This document shows positions 34,503 to 42,720 of a stretch of 64,000 nt of DNA, piece by piece (positions within the stretch are counted from its first letter, which is position 1; the number at the start of each line of letters is the position of its first letter). This DNA comes from UBA10365 sp041441915 (GTDB taxonomy: Bacteria; Pseudomonadota; Alphaproteobacteria; Rhodobacterales; Rhodobacteraceae), in contig JASDRS010000011.1 of NCBI GenBank assembly GCA_041441915.1, positions 23,055 through 87,054 on the forward strand, in the 5' to 3' direction. Position numbers and translations under genes: made by a program. Under the pieces are notes generated by a model, which worked only from the letters and a program-made list of their open reading frames with translations, was not told the DNA's origin and made no database searches.

Positions 34503-35621
34503 ATGATCCAAAAAACTGTTGTGAACAGCTGGAACGAATGGGACCCGCTTAAGCATGTGATCGTGGGTCGTGCTGATAATTGCCACATTCCTCCTGCAGA
34601 ACCTGCGTTAGATGCTAAAGTGCCAGAGGACAGCGATATGCGCGGGCAATGGGGTCGCAGACCGCAAGACATGATCGACCGCGCCAATGAACTGTTAGAC
34701 GCTTTTGCCTATATGCTGCAAAACCGTGGCGTGAGGGTCGACCGCCCAACCTCGATCGATCATTCCTTGCCCGCCACAACCCCTGATTTTCATGCCGAAA
34801 GTCAATTTGGCTGTATGCCTCCGCGCGATGTATTGTTGACCGTCGGCAATGAAATTCTTGAAGCCACTATGTCATACCGTTGCCGTTGGTTTGAATATTT
34901 GAACTATCGCCCTTTGATGCAGCGCTATTGGGATGAAGATCCAAATTTTCGCCACGAGGCCGCACCAAAGCCGCGCCTGACGAATGAAGATTACCACCCC
35001 GATTACCTTTCAGATAAAATTGGAGTTGAAAAACGGTTGCAATGGGCTGCTGAGAAATTCTTTGTAACCACTGAAGAAGAGCCGCTGTTTGACGCGGCAG
35101 ATGTGTTGCGCTTCGGCCGTGACTTGGTGGTACAGCATGGCTTTACCACCAATCTAAAGGGCATCGAATGGTTGCGCCGCCATTATAAAGATCACCGCGT
35201 TCATGCGGTGAACTTCCCAGGTGATCCGTATCCTATTCACATTGACGCTACCTTCACGCCCTTGCGCCCTGGGCTGATCCTTAACAATCCGCAGCGCCGC
35301 TTGCCTGAAGAGCAACATAAAATGTTCAACGATAATGGTTGGGATATTGTTGATAGCGCACAGCCGGCGCATAATGCGCCCCCTCCACTTTGCTATTCGT
35401 CAACTTGGTTGTCGATGAATGTACTTGTGCTTGACCCTAAAACTGTCTGCGTTGAAAAATCTGAAATCTATCAGATGGAGCAGATGGACAAATTGGGCAT
35501 GAACGTAATCCCGGTTGAGTTGCGCGATGCCTATGCCTTTGGTGGCGGATTGCATTGCTGCACGGCTGATGTTTATCGTGAAGGAAATTGTGAAGATTAC
35601 TTCCCCAAAATGGCATCTTAA
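34503..35621 (+). CDS. Glycine amidinotransferase-like protein (GATM / inosamine-phosphate amidinotransferase family)
   Basis: This 372-residue enzyme belongs to the arginine:amine amidinotransferases, which move the guanidino carbon-nitrogen group from arginine to glycine or another amine. Catalytic landmarks are present: DAADVLRFGRD, the His-Asp pair in HIDATFTPLRPG, and the nucleophile Cys352 in GGGLHCCTADV, aligning with FHCWTCDV of human AGAT. The start MIQKTVVNSWNEWDPLKHVI is typical for the family. It stands before a cysteine hydrolase gene. The acceptor could be glycine, gamma-aminobutyrate or a cyclitol amine; the sequence does not decide. Confidence 0.88.
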   Translation: MIQKTVVNSWNEWDPLKHVIVGRADNCHIPPAEPALDAKVPEDSDMRGQWGRRPQDMIDRANELLDAFAYMLQNRGVRVDRPTSIDHSLPATTPDFHAESQFGCMPPRDVLLTVGNEILEATMSYRCRWFEYLNYRPLMQRYWDEDPNFRHEAAPKPRLTNEDYHPDYLSDKIGVEKRLQWAAEKFFVTTEEEPLFDAADVLRFGRDLVVQHGFTTNLKGIEWLRRHYKDHRVHAVNFPGDPYPIHIDATFTPLRPGLILNNPQRRLPEEQHKMFNDNGWDIVDSAQPAHNAPPPLCYSSTWLSMNVLVLDPKTVCVEKSEIYQMEQMDKLGMNVIPVELRDAYAFGGGLHCCTADVYREGNCEDYFPKMAS

Positions 35622-35722
35622 ACCAAGATTTTTCTAAAGGCTCCCTAACCAGTAGACGCGCTTGCCAAAAAACGGACTATGGGACCATAATTTTAAAAGG
35701 TATTTTGCCAGAAAGGTAAGCT

Positions 35723-36265
35723 ATGCTCATTCGCTCTCAAGATTCTGCATTGATCATCATTGATATGCAAGAACGTCTGGTACCCGCCATGATGGCGCCG
35801 GCCCGCACCATCGCAAATACCCGCCTTTTGTTGCAAGCCGCGCAAGAAACAGGCGTTCCCACCCTTTTGACTGAGCAATATCCCCAAGGCCTAGGCCCCA
35901 CTGTTGCTGAAATCAAAAAAGCGGCGAAGGATGCGCCGATCCTTCCAAAGATGCATTTTTCTTGCATGGAAGATGCGGGCTTTAATGCAAGCTTTCACGC
36001 GCTTGAGCGCAAGCAAGCGATTATTGCTGGGATGGAGGCACATATCTGTGTGATGCAAACCGCCGCCTCAATGGTCGAAGATGGGTTCGAAGTGTTTGTT
36101 GTTTCGGACGCGACCGCCTCGCGCACACATGAAAGCGAACTTGCCTGCCTTGCACGCTTAAGTGCGGTGGGCGTTAGCATTGTAACTACGGAAATGGTGG
36201 TGTTCGAATGGCTGGGAAAAGCCGGAACGCCCGCTTTCAAAGCCCTCTTACCCTTTATAAAATAG
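35723..36265 (+). CDS. Isochorismatase-family cysteine hydrolase
   Basis: A 180-residue cytoplasmic hydrolase. The catalytic triad of the family is visible: Asp14 in IIIDMQERLVP, Lys76 in PILPKMHFSC and Cys109 in IAGMEAHICVMQTA, with the cis-peptide context GMEAHIC. Closest in pattern to the YcaC-like hydrolases of unknown substrate rather than to nicotinamidase. The start has GAAAGGTAAGCT just upstream. It is co-oriented with the amidinotransferase 101 bases upstream and may handle an amide or carbamoyl product of the same route (inference). It converges on rsgA. Confidence 0.88.
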   Translation: MLIRSQDSALIIIDMQERLVPAMMAPARTIANTRLLLQAAQETGVPTLLTEQYPQGLGPTVAEIKKAAKDAPILPKMHFSCMEDAGFNASFHALERKQAIIAGMEAHICVMQTAASMVEDGFEVFVVSDATASRTHESELACLARLSAVGVSIVTTEMVVFEWLGKAGTPAFKALLPFIK

Positions 36266-36279
36266 GTTTTGGCAACGGG

Positions 36280-37278
36280 CTATTTACGCCCATTTTTACT
36301 TTTGGGCCCCTTGCGCGCTTGCCGCTTTTGTAGCCGGAGTGTTGAGGCATGATTTTCCCTGTCTTCTGCCACAAGTTTCTTCCAACGCGCGATGCGCAAA
36401 GGATCAAGCTGCCCCGATGCAACCGCCATCTGCAGGGTGCAATCAGGTTCATGTTCATGACTGCAGTCAGAAAATTTACAGTCGTAGCTCAGGGCAATCA
36501 GATCAGAAAAAACAGTTTCGATCCCATCATAGGCATCGCTTAAGCGTAATTCGCGGATTCCGGGCGTGTCAATCAACCAGCCGCCTGACTGGGTTTGGCG
36601 CAAAGAGCGTGCGGTGGTGGTGTGACGGCCTTTGGCATCATCGTCTCTAATGGCGGCGGTGGCTTCATTCAAACCTGTCAGACCATTTTGCAAAGTGGTT
36701 TTGCCCACGCCAGAGGAACCAATCAGCGCCAAGGTCTGCCCCAATTGGCAAAACTGCGCCAAGCGCTCTACATCACCTGGATCTTTGGCATTCAAGGTCA
36801 GTGCTGTGACGTTCGGTGCCAAAGTTTCTGCCATGAGGCGCAATGCTTCTGGGTCTACACTGTCTGTCGCCAGATCGGCCTTGGTTAAAATCACCAATGG
36901 CCGCGCACCTGCTGAGGCGCAAAGCGCCAAATAGCGTTCTAGCCGCGCGGGATTAAAATCTGCATTGCAACTGGTCACAATAGCCAAAGTGTCAACATTG
37001 GCGGCGATCAATTGGCGCGCAGTGGTGTCGCCCACAGCGCGCCTAGCAATAGTAGTCGTACGCTCAAGTAAGCGGGTGACCAAAAGTCCTTCGAAAATGA
37101 TCCAATCGCCAACGGCATAATTGCCAGTAGGGTTGGGAGTGGTAAGCTCCATTGAGCCTTCTGGACCAAGGGCTGTAATGCCATTTCGCGCCACGCCTGT
37201 GACCCGCGCTGGAGTTTCTCTGGCATCGATTTGATCGGAGAAATGGTCTGACCATCCCAAGTTTTGTAAGGTGAACAA
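36280..37278 (-). CDS. rsgA: Ribosome small-subunit-dependent GTPase A
   Basis: RsgA is a circularly permuted GTPase that checks late 30S ribosome maturation. The 332 residues carry an N-terminal OB domain, then the G motifs in permuted order: LTKADLATDS (G4), GSSGVGKTTLQNGL (G1), TTARSL (G2 region) and DTPGIRELRL (G3). The C-terminal zinc knuckle is CKFSDCSHEHEPDC. This is a housekeeping gene between accessory operons. Some enterobacterial RsgA proteins run longer at the N-terminus, but this length is common in alphaproteobacteria. Confidence 0.95.
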   Translation of the reverse strand: MFTLQNLGWSDHFSDQIDARETPARVTGVARNGITALGPEGSMELTTPNPTGNYAVGDWIIFEGLLVTRLLERTTTIARRAVGDTTARQLIAANVDTLAIVTSCNADFNPARLERYLALCASAGARPLVILTKADLATDSVDPEALRLMAETLAPNVTALTLNAKDPGDVERLAQFCQLGQTLALIGSSGVGKTTLQNGLTGLNEATAAIRDDDAKGRHTTTARSLRQTQSGGWLIDTPGIRELRLSDAYDGIETVFSDLIALSYDCKFSDCSHEHEPDCTLQMAVASGQLDPLRIARWKKLVAEDRENHASTLRLQKRQARKGPKSKNGRK

Positions 37279-37293
37279 AGTTGTAAAACCGCC

Positions 37294-38064
37294 TTAGGTG
37301 AAAGGAGCGCTGGGCGCGTGGGAAGGCATGGACATTAATGTCCCAAACTCTGGGGAATTAGCTTTAAGGCCAATTAAATGCATCATGTGCCACGCTAAGG
37401 CAAGGTTTGATGAAAGGACAGGCAGACCTATCTCGGCCTCGGCCTGTGCCGCGATCTGCGCCACGCGCAAATTGGTGCACGCAGCAATCACCCCGTCACA
37501 AGGGGCGGCCTGCGCCACAGATTTAATTCCTGCAAGAATAGCGTTGGGGCTGATGCGAGCGACAACGCGGTCATCAGTCTCCTCGAAAGAGGCGAAGCCT
37601 GCCACAGTGATGTCAGCCTCTCTCAAACGTTGGATCATCAGTTGCGATATTTCTGGGATGTAGGGAGTTAAAAACCCTATATTTTTGAGCCGCAAATGGT
37701 GGCAGGCGGCGATTAATGCGGAAAGGGGTTCACTCACTTTCGCTTGGCTTTGGCTTTTTTGAATGGCGCGTGCTACTCGTTCAGGCCCAATAACCGTCGC
37801 CGCAGAGGTGCAGCAATAGCCGATCACATCCATTCCTGACTGCGGAAACATATGTGCGGCCAAAGGCAATTCGGCCTCCATCTGTGCGAGTGTTTGGGGA
37901 GTGACATGGGCCGCCATTTTGATGCGGTTGTGATAAATTGCCACGTCTGAGCGCTTATTAAGCAGGGCGAATTCCGGTTCAATCGTTTCATCGGCTTCTA
38001 AAACGATCAAGCCCATTCGGGCTACCGTACCAATCCCAGCATCCGTATCGAAATCAAGTTTCAT
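37294..38064 (-). CDS. Asp/Glu racemase superfamily protein (maleate isomerase / arylmalonate decarboxylase-like)
   Basis: A 256-residue two-cysteine enzyme. The first catalytic Cys is in IGYCCTSAATVIGP (Cys84), the second in GVIAACTNLRVAQI (Cys196), matching the maleate cis-trans isomerase and AMDase branch. It is the last gene of a three-gene minus-strand operon, after the M24 peptidase and the diaminopropionate ammonia-lyase. EutA of ectoine catabolism belongs to the same superfamily, but the other ectoine genes are missing here. The reaction is likely a racemisation, isomerisation or decarboxylation of a small acid. Confidence 0.85.
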   Translation of the reverse strand: MKLDFDTDAGIGTVARMGLIVLEADETIEPEFALLNKRSDVAIYHNRIKMAAHVTPQTLAQMEAELPLAAHMFPQSGMDVIGYCCTSAATVIGPERVARAIQKSQSQAKVSEPLSALIAACHHLRLKNIGFLTPYIPEISQLMIQRLREADITVAGFASFEETDDRVVARISPNAILAGIKSVAQAAPCDGVIAACTNLRVAQIAAQAEAEIGLPVLSSNLALAWHMMHLIGLKANSPEFGTLMSMPSHAPSAPFT

Positions 38065-38073
38065 ACTAAACTC

Positions 38074-39237
38074 CTAAATGATAGGCAGATGTGGCAACGC
38101 TCGGCGTGACAAAAGTCTAGCCTTGCCGTTTTCAATAACAATATTTTCTTCATGTACCATGATTTTGTCGGCGCCATAAGACAAAGAAGGCTCAAGCGTA
38201 AGGACCATGCCCTCTTGCAGAATAGTTTTGTCCCAAGCGCTGTTGGAAGGCCATTCTGTCAGTTGCATGCCCAGCCCATGGCCCAAACGGCCAACACTGC
38301 CGACCAAGGCGTTAAGCTCGGCTATTACCCTATGCATAGAGTAGAAAAGATCGCAGGCCTTCGCACCTGCTACGGCGGCCTCAATGCCCGCCTCTGTTGC
38401 GCGCCAAAGCACATCATAAGCACGGCGCGCGTTATCGTCGCTTTTGCCCATGGCAAAATTGCGATCAAAGTCACAAAAGTAGCCGTCAAAAGTAGCACCT
38501 GTGTCAAGCATCACTATATCACCCATTTGCAACGGCCTTTGACTTGGAGGCGAGATCACGTCTATATATCCGCCTTGATCGGCCCCACCAACCAAATAGG
38601 GCACATCATCGGCCCCTTGGGTCAGGCATTCTTTGCGAAATGCACGGAACGTTTCACAAAAAGGTTGCCCGATGAAGGCCAAGTGCGGCATTGCATCAAA
38701 GCTGTTTGATGCAACCGCGCAAATATAAGATATTTTTTCAATTTCCGCAGCTGATTTAACCATGCGCTGGGCGCGCACTTGAGGAGTGATGTCGCATATC
38801 TCCAGTCCATCAAGCTGACCCACTAATGTTTCATAATATGCCAAGGGCATGCGCAGATAGGTTTCAGAACCCTTTAGCAAGCCCAGCTTTTTCCGCTTTT
38901 GTGCCAAGGGAGCCAACAGATCAACCAAAAGGCTGATTCCGTCATCCTCGGGCGAGGGGGCTGGCCAGGTGCGAATATCGGTCACCCAAGTTTGGCGCAT
39001 TAGTGCCGCGCCAATTTCTGGAATTACGGCGATGGGCTTGCCACTTTGGGGAATGAACAAAAACCAGGGCCGCGTTGGGCTTTGCCAAAATAACGTTTGA
39101 AATCCGCTAAAATAGCGTAGCTCTGCCTCTGTTGTGAATAGCGTGCCAGCAATCTTTTCTTGAGCCATGTGGGCTTGGAAAAGCGCTGTGCGCTTTTCAT
39201 ATTCGTTCTTGGAAAAGCCAAATTCAGGTGAATTCAT
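38074..39237 (-). CDS. M24-family (Xaa-Pro peptidase-like) metallohydrolase
   Basis: This 387-residue protein has the creatinase/prolidase N-terminal domain and a pita-bread catalytic domain with all five metal ligands in place: MLDTGATFDGYFCDFDRNFA (two Asp), RLGHGLGMQLTEWPS (His), VLTLEPSLSYG (Glu) and VHEENIVIENG (Glu). It may be a dipeptidase or a hydrolase of a cyclic or amide substrate, as in creatinase and ectoine hydrolase (DoeA/EutD). Its stop is nine bases ahead of the racemase start, and its start abuts the end of the ammonia-lyase gene, so the three work as a unit. Confidence 0.88.
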   Translation of the reverse strand: MNSPEFGFSKNEYEKRTALFQAHMAQEKIAGTLFTTEAELRYFSGFQTLFWQSPTRPWFLFIPQSGKPIAVIPEIGAALMRQTWVTDIRTWPAPSPEDDGISLLVDLLAPLAQKRKKLGLLKGSETYLRMPLAYYETLVGQLDGLEICDITPQVRAQRMVKSAAEIEKISYICAVASNSFDAMPHLAFIGQPFCETFRAFRKECLTQGADDVPYLVGGADQGGYIDVISPPSQRPLQMGDIVMLDTGATFDGYFCDFDRNFAMGKSDDNARRAYDVLWRATEAGIEAAVAGAKACDLFYSMHRVIAELNALVGSVGRLGHGLGMQLTEWPSNSAWDKTILQEGMVLTLEPSLSYGADKIMVHEENIVIENGKARLLSRRALPHLPII

Positions 39238-40425
39238 CTAGGCTTCAGCCATCATTTGGTCATAAATTTCAGGGTCGGTGATACCTTCAGAGCCAAAGAC
39301 CAAAATACGCGAACTTCTCTCAAGTCCTAAATCTTGGCGAAGATCAACTCGCCGGCACGCTGCAATCGCCACTGCCAGACCCGCAACCGCACTTTCGCCA
39401 GCGGTAATTTTTGGATCATCCAGTAAGGGGCGGGCCAAAAGCCGCATCGTGGGGCCAACCAAGGCGTCCGTTATAGTTAAAAAGTCGTCGACTTCAGCTT
39501 CAAGGATGTGCCAAGCTAAAGGAGAGGGAGCACCACAAGACAACCCAGCCATGACAGTTTCTTTTTTGATTTCAACGGTCGTTGCATGGCCGTTTATAGC
39601 ACTTTCATACAGGCATGCTGCCAAGTCGGGCTCGACGACGCAAATTCGCATCTGAGCATCTGGCCAATATTGGCGCAAAAACGCTGCTATAGATGCTGCC
39701 ATACCACCCACGCCGCCTTGTAAAAATACATGACTTGGTGCTTGGTCTAACTTTTGGCACAGTTCATTCACCATCACCCCGTAGCCAGCCATCACATGGC
39801 GCGGTGTATCCTGATACCCTGGCCAGCTCGTGTCTGAAATGATGAACCAGCCGTTTTTCTCTGCCTCCTGTCGGGCAAACGTGACTGAGGCGTCGTAGTC
39901 GCCCTGAATGCGAATTACTGCGGCTCCAAGGGCGCGCATGGCCTTGGCGCGAGCTTCGCTGACCTCGGTGTGAATATAGATGCGGCAGGGAATGCCAAAA
40001 CGCTGACAGCCCCATGCCAAAGAGCGGCCATGATTGCCGTCGGTTGCCGAGACCATGGTCATTAACGCTGCCTCGGCCTTGTAGTGACCAGCGCGTATAT
40101 CGCGCAAGGTGACGGCTTGGCCAAGTTGGGTTGTTAGTTGATCCCCCAAGACCCGGAGCGCTGCATAAGCGCCGCCTAGTGCTTTAAAGCTGGCTAAATT
40201 GAACCGTGGGGCCTCGTCTTTATAATAGACCGCCTGCACCCCAATGTCTTTGGCTAGGGCGTTGAGCTCGTAAAGAGAGGTTGGCGCATAATTTTCCCAA
40301 GTCGTGATCTCGGTGATGGCATCAGAAAAATTTTGTCGCGTGATCACGCTGTCTTTAGCAGATCCTTCACGTTTGACGTGAGCATAATGATTGATAGTTG
40401 CATGGTCAAAAGAAGATAAGGGCAA
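39238..40425 (-). CDS. dpaL: Diaminopropionate ammonia-lyase (DpaL/YgeX-like)
   Basis: This fold-type II PLP enzyme converts 2,3-diaminopropionate to pyruvate and ammonia. The 395-residue protein binds PLP through Lys81 in RFNLASFKALGGAYA and has SATDGNHGRSLAWG, QGGVGGMAASI and LSCGAPSPLAW, which follow the DpaL pattern rather than that of threonine dehydratase. It is the first gene of the operon with the M24 hydrolase and the racemase-type enzyme. One can picture hydrolysis of a diaminopropionyl compound, racemisation, then deamination, though this is inference. EutB of ectoine loci is a related but shorter protein. Confidence 0.85.
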   Translation of the reverse strand: MPLSSFDHATINHYAHVKREGSAKDSVITRQNFSDAITEITTWENYAPTSLYELNALAKDIGVQAVYYKDEAPRFNLASFKALGGAYAALRVLGDQLTTQLGQAVTLRDIRAGHYKAEAALMTMVSATDGNHGRSLAWGCQRFGIPCRIYIHTEVSEARAKAMRALGAAVIRIQGDYDASVTFARQEAEKNGWFIISDTSWPGYQDTPRHVMAGYGVMVNELCQKLDQAPSHVFLQGGVGGMAASIAAFLRQYWPDAQMRICVVEPDLAACLYESAINGHATTVEIKKETVMAGLSCGAPSPLAWHILEAEVDDFLTITDALVGPTMRLLARPLLDDPKITAGESAVAGLAVAIAACRRVDLRQDLGLERSSRILVFGSEGITDPEIYDQMMAEA

Positions 40426-41011
40426 AGGCGGTCTCTTTCCTGGGCACTAAGTGATGAGAATTCGCACTTTATAGTAAAGGTTAAAAGTTACAATCGTTGC
40501 CTCTCATCGAAGCAATACCCCCCGTCTGAGGTGCGCTGGTACAACTGAACAAGTGGGGTCGCTGTTTGAACGTTATGAACGTCCTGAAAGTAAATTTGTG
40601 GCCTAATTAATTGGAAGCCCAAAGTTGAACTTTTGTACGGTGACGGATTTTCCTAATGCAGGCCTCACAAACCAAGGCTTGGAGCAATTTTTAGGCACTT
40701 GCTCTGAACATTTGCGTGCATGTGTTCTTGTATATTTTATCACTGGAAGGGGTGTTTAACTTATCGTGAAACTCGATAAGCTCCCGATGGAGCAAAACGG
40801 CGAAGTGATAGACTTTACCATCGATCTGGCATTGATCCGTAGATTTGCGCCGACTAGGCGCTCATTTAATAGTTTCTACGATGAGAAAGGTTTGCTCCTG
40901 ATGATTGGCTAGGTTTGCAATGGGGCTTGTTTTCGGCGTGCCCTTCAAGCAATAGGTGGGCCATGGTGCGGCAAACTGAATGCTGTGCCATCGTTTGATG
41001 CTCGGGGCCAT
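40426..41011. other. 586-bp divergent spacer with a possible gene remnant
   Basis: The spacer separates the divergent dpaL-like and MprF-like genes. In frame with the MprF gene, positions 40763-40912 read LIVKLDKLPMEQNGEVIDF and TIDLALIRRFAPTRRSF before a stop, which looks like protein-coding sequence although I cannot name it. CTTATCG and CGATAAG form a 7-bp inverted repeat with a 7-base spacer at 40760-40780. Nothing else stands out. Confidence 0.4.
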
Positions 41012-42613
41012 ATGATGGATCTACAGTATAATGCGTTGTTGGCAAAATTGCGCCAAATTGCTCCTATTTTTTTAGGATTTTTACTGTTTTCTCTTGGTGT
41101 CTTGGCGCTTTACCGGCTATTGGGCCCGATAGAGGGGGCCGATATCTTGGCGCAAATTGGAGCAACCCCGACTGCCACGCTTGCCCTGTCTTTAACAGCC
41201 ACCTTGGTGGCCTATTTGGCGCTGATTGGCTATGACTGGTGGGGTCTACGCTTTATTGGTAAAAAGTTACCAAAAGAAGTGATCATTTTGGGTGGCTTTT
41301 TGGGCTATTCGATTGGAAACTCGATCGGGATCAGCGCTGTTTCCGGTGGGGCAGTGCGCTACCGTGTCTATTCTGCCTTTGGACTTGATGTTTATGACGT
41401 TGCAGCCATTTCCTCTTATATTGCTGTGGCCATGGGCCTTGGAACGACCGTGATTGGCGTTGCAGCACTTGCGCTATATCCTTCCTCCCTGGCTGGATTT
41501 TTGGCTTTTTCACCCCAATTGGTGCAAACTGGTTCGGTCATATTAACTGTCGCCATGATTGCTGCAATTTTTGGCCTTTCATTTTTGGGAAGGGTTTTCA
41601 AACTTGGGCGCTTCAAACTAAAAATGCCGAGTCCCACGGTCTTGTTAGGCCAGATTGTGATCACGACTATTGATGTCGCGATGGCCGCCTTTGCTCTTTG
41701 GATTTTGTTGCCGCAGGGTGCGCCTGATTTTTCGGCCTTTTTAGCAATTTATGCTGCCGCCGTCATGATTGGCGTGCTGAGCCATGTGCCCGGAGGCGTT
41801 GGGGTTTTTGAAACAGTGGTTGTTGCCGCCATGCCCAGTGGCACCTCCTTAGGTGAAACGGCAGCGGCCTTGGTGATCTTTCGGTTTGTATATTATCTGT
41901 TGCCCTTCGGCTTGGCCTTTTTGCTGGTCTCTTTCGTTGAAGCTCGCCGTGCAGGCAGTTTTTTTGCCAAAGCCTTTGGCAAAACGCCCGCGCGCTTGCA
42001 GCCGCTTTTCGACGCAATGACTGACCTTTCGCCAGTGTTGATTTCACTCTTGGCCTTTGGTCTAGGGGCATATTTTTTGTTTGTTTCGATCAGTCCAGCG
42101 GAGCAAGTGACGCAAATTGGCGAAGGCGACCTCATAGCGACGATAATGCGCGAAGGAGGCTCAATCGTTCTGGCTGTGGGTGGGGTTTTGCTTTTGATTC
42201 TTTCGAATGCCCTTATTCGACGTATTTCAGCAGCCTTTTGGCTCAGTGTTCTTGCTCTTGGCAGCGGGGCCATAGCGTCACTTTTAAATGGATTTGATAT
42301 TGAAAACGCACTAATGTTTTTTGTATTCATGCTAGCATTTTTGCCTTTTCATACAAGTTTCGACCGTACGACTACGCTGACATCGGCGGTCTTTAGCGCG
42401 GGCTGGTTTGCGTTGGTGGGTGCATTGGGCCTATCATTGACGCTTTTTTTCATATTGGTGCATGAGGCTTCCCCTTATTCGGGTGATCTTTTGACCACAT
42501 TTTCCAAATCGGCCACCACGCCACGCGCCTTGCGTGCAGGGCTTTTGGCGTCAATTTTTTTATTGTTCTATGTGGTCTATGTTGCACTATTGCCACACCG
42601 TGATGAAGCCTGA
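41012..42613 (+). CDS. MprF-like lysylphosphatidylglycerol flippase domain protein (synthase domain absent)
   Basis: A 533-residue integral membrane protein with about 13-14 hydrophobic helices, related to the N-terminal flippase half of MprF (LPG_synthase_TM family). Typical pieces are GGFLGYSIGNSIGISAVSGG, AVRYRVYSAFGLD and VPGGVGVFETVVVAAMP. Full MprF is about 850 residues and ends in a soluble aminoacyl-transferase domain; here the protein stops after SATTPRALRAGLLASIFLLF, the start of the linker. It may flip lipids made elsewhere or be a truncated gene. ATG 41012 is preferred to a GTG at 40985 that has no ribosome site. Confidence 0.85.
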   Translation: MMDLQYNALLAKLRQIAPIFLGFLLFSLGVLALYRLLGPIEGADILAQIGATPTATLALSLTATLVAYLALIGYDWWGLRFIGKKLPKEVIILGGFLGYSIGNSIGISAVSGGAVRYRVYSAFGLDVYDVAAISSYIAVAMGLGTTVIGVAALALYPSSLAGFLAFSPQLVQTGSVILTVAMIAAIFGLSFLGRVFKLGRFKLKMPSPTVLLGQIVITTIDVAMAAFALWILLPQGAPDFSAFLAIYAAAVMIGVLSHVPGGVGVFETVVVAAMPSGTSLGETAAALVIFRFVYYLLPFGLAFLLVSFVEARRAGSFFAKAFGKTPARLQPLFDAMTDLSPVLISLLAFGLGAYFLFVSISPAEQVTQIGEGDLIATIMREGGSIVLAVGGVLLLILSNALIRRISAAFWLSVLALGSGAIASLLNGFDIENALMFFVFMLAFLPFHTSFDRTTTLTSAVFSAGWFALVGALGLSLTLFFILVHEASPYSGDLLTTFSKSATTPRALRAGLLASIFLLFYVVYVALLPHRDEA

Positions 42614-42720
42614 CCGCGAGGGGTATCCCTATTAATTCGTGCGGCGCATTGGGCCTTTACCGGCCGAGGAATGATCTAGGATAAGCCTCCTTTCACAGAT
42701 CAAATTCTGTTAGGCTCATT

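Noticed and set aside
37294..40425. Ectoine degradation (eut/doe) operon
   Set aside because: Family overlap is suggestive, but the PLP protein follows the DpaL pattern and no EutE/DoeB deacylase or EutC is present, so I keep it as an alternative only.
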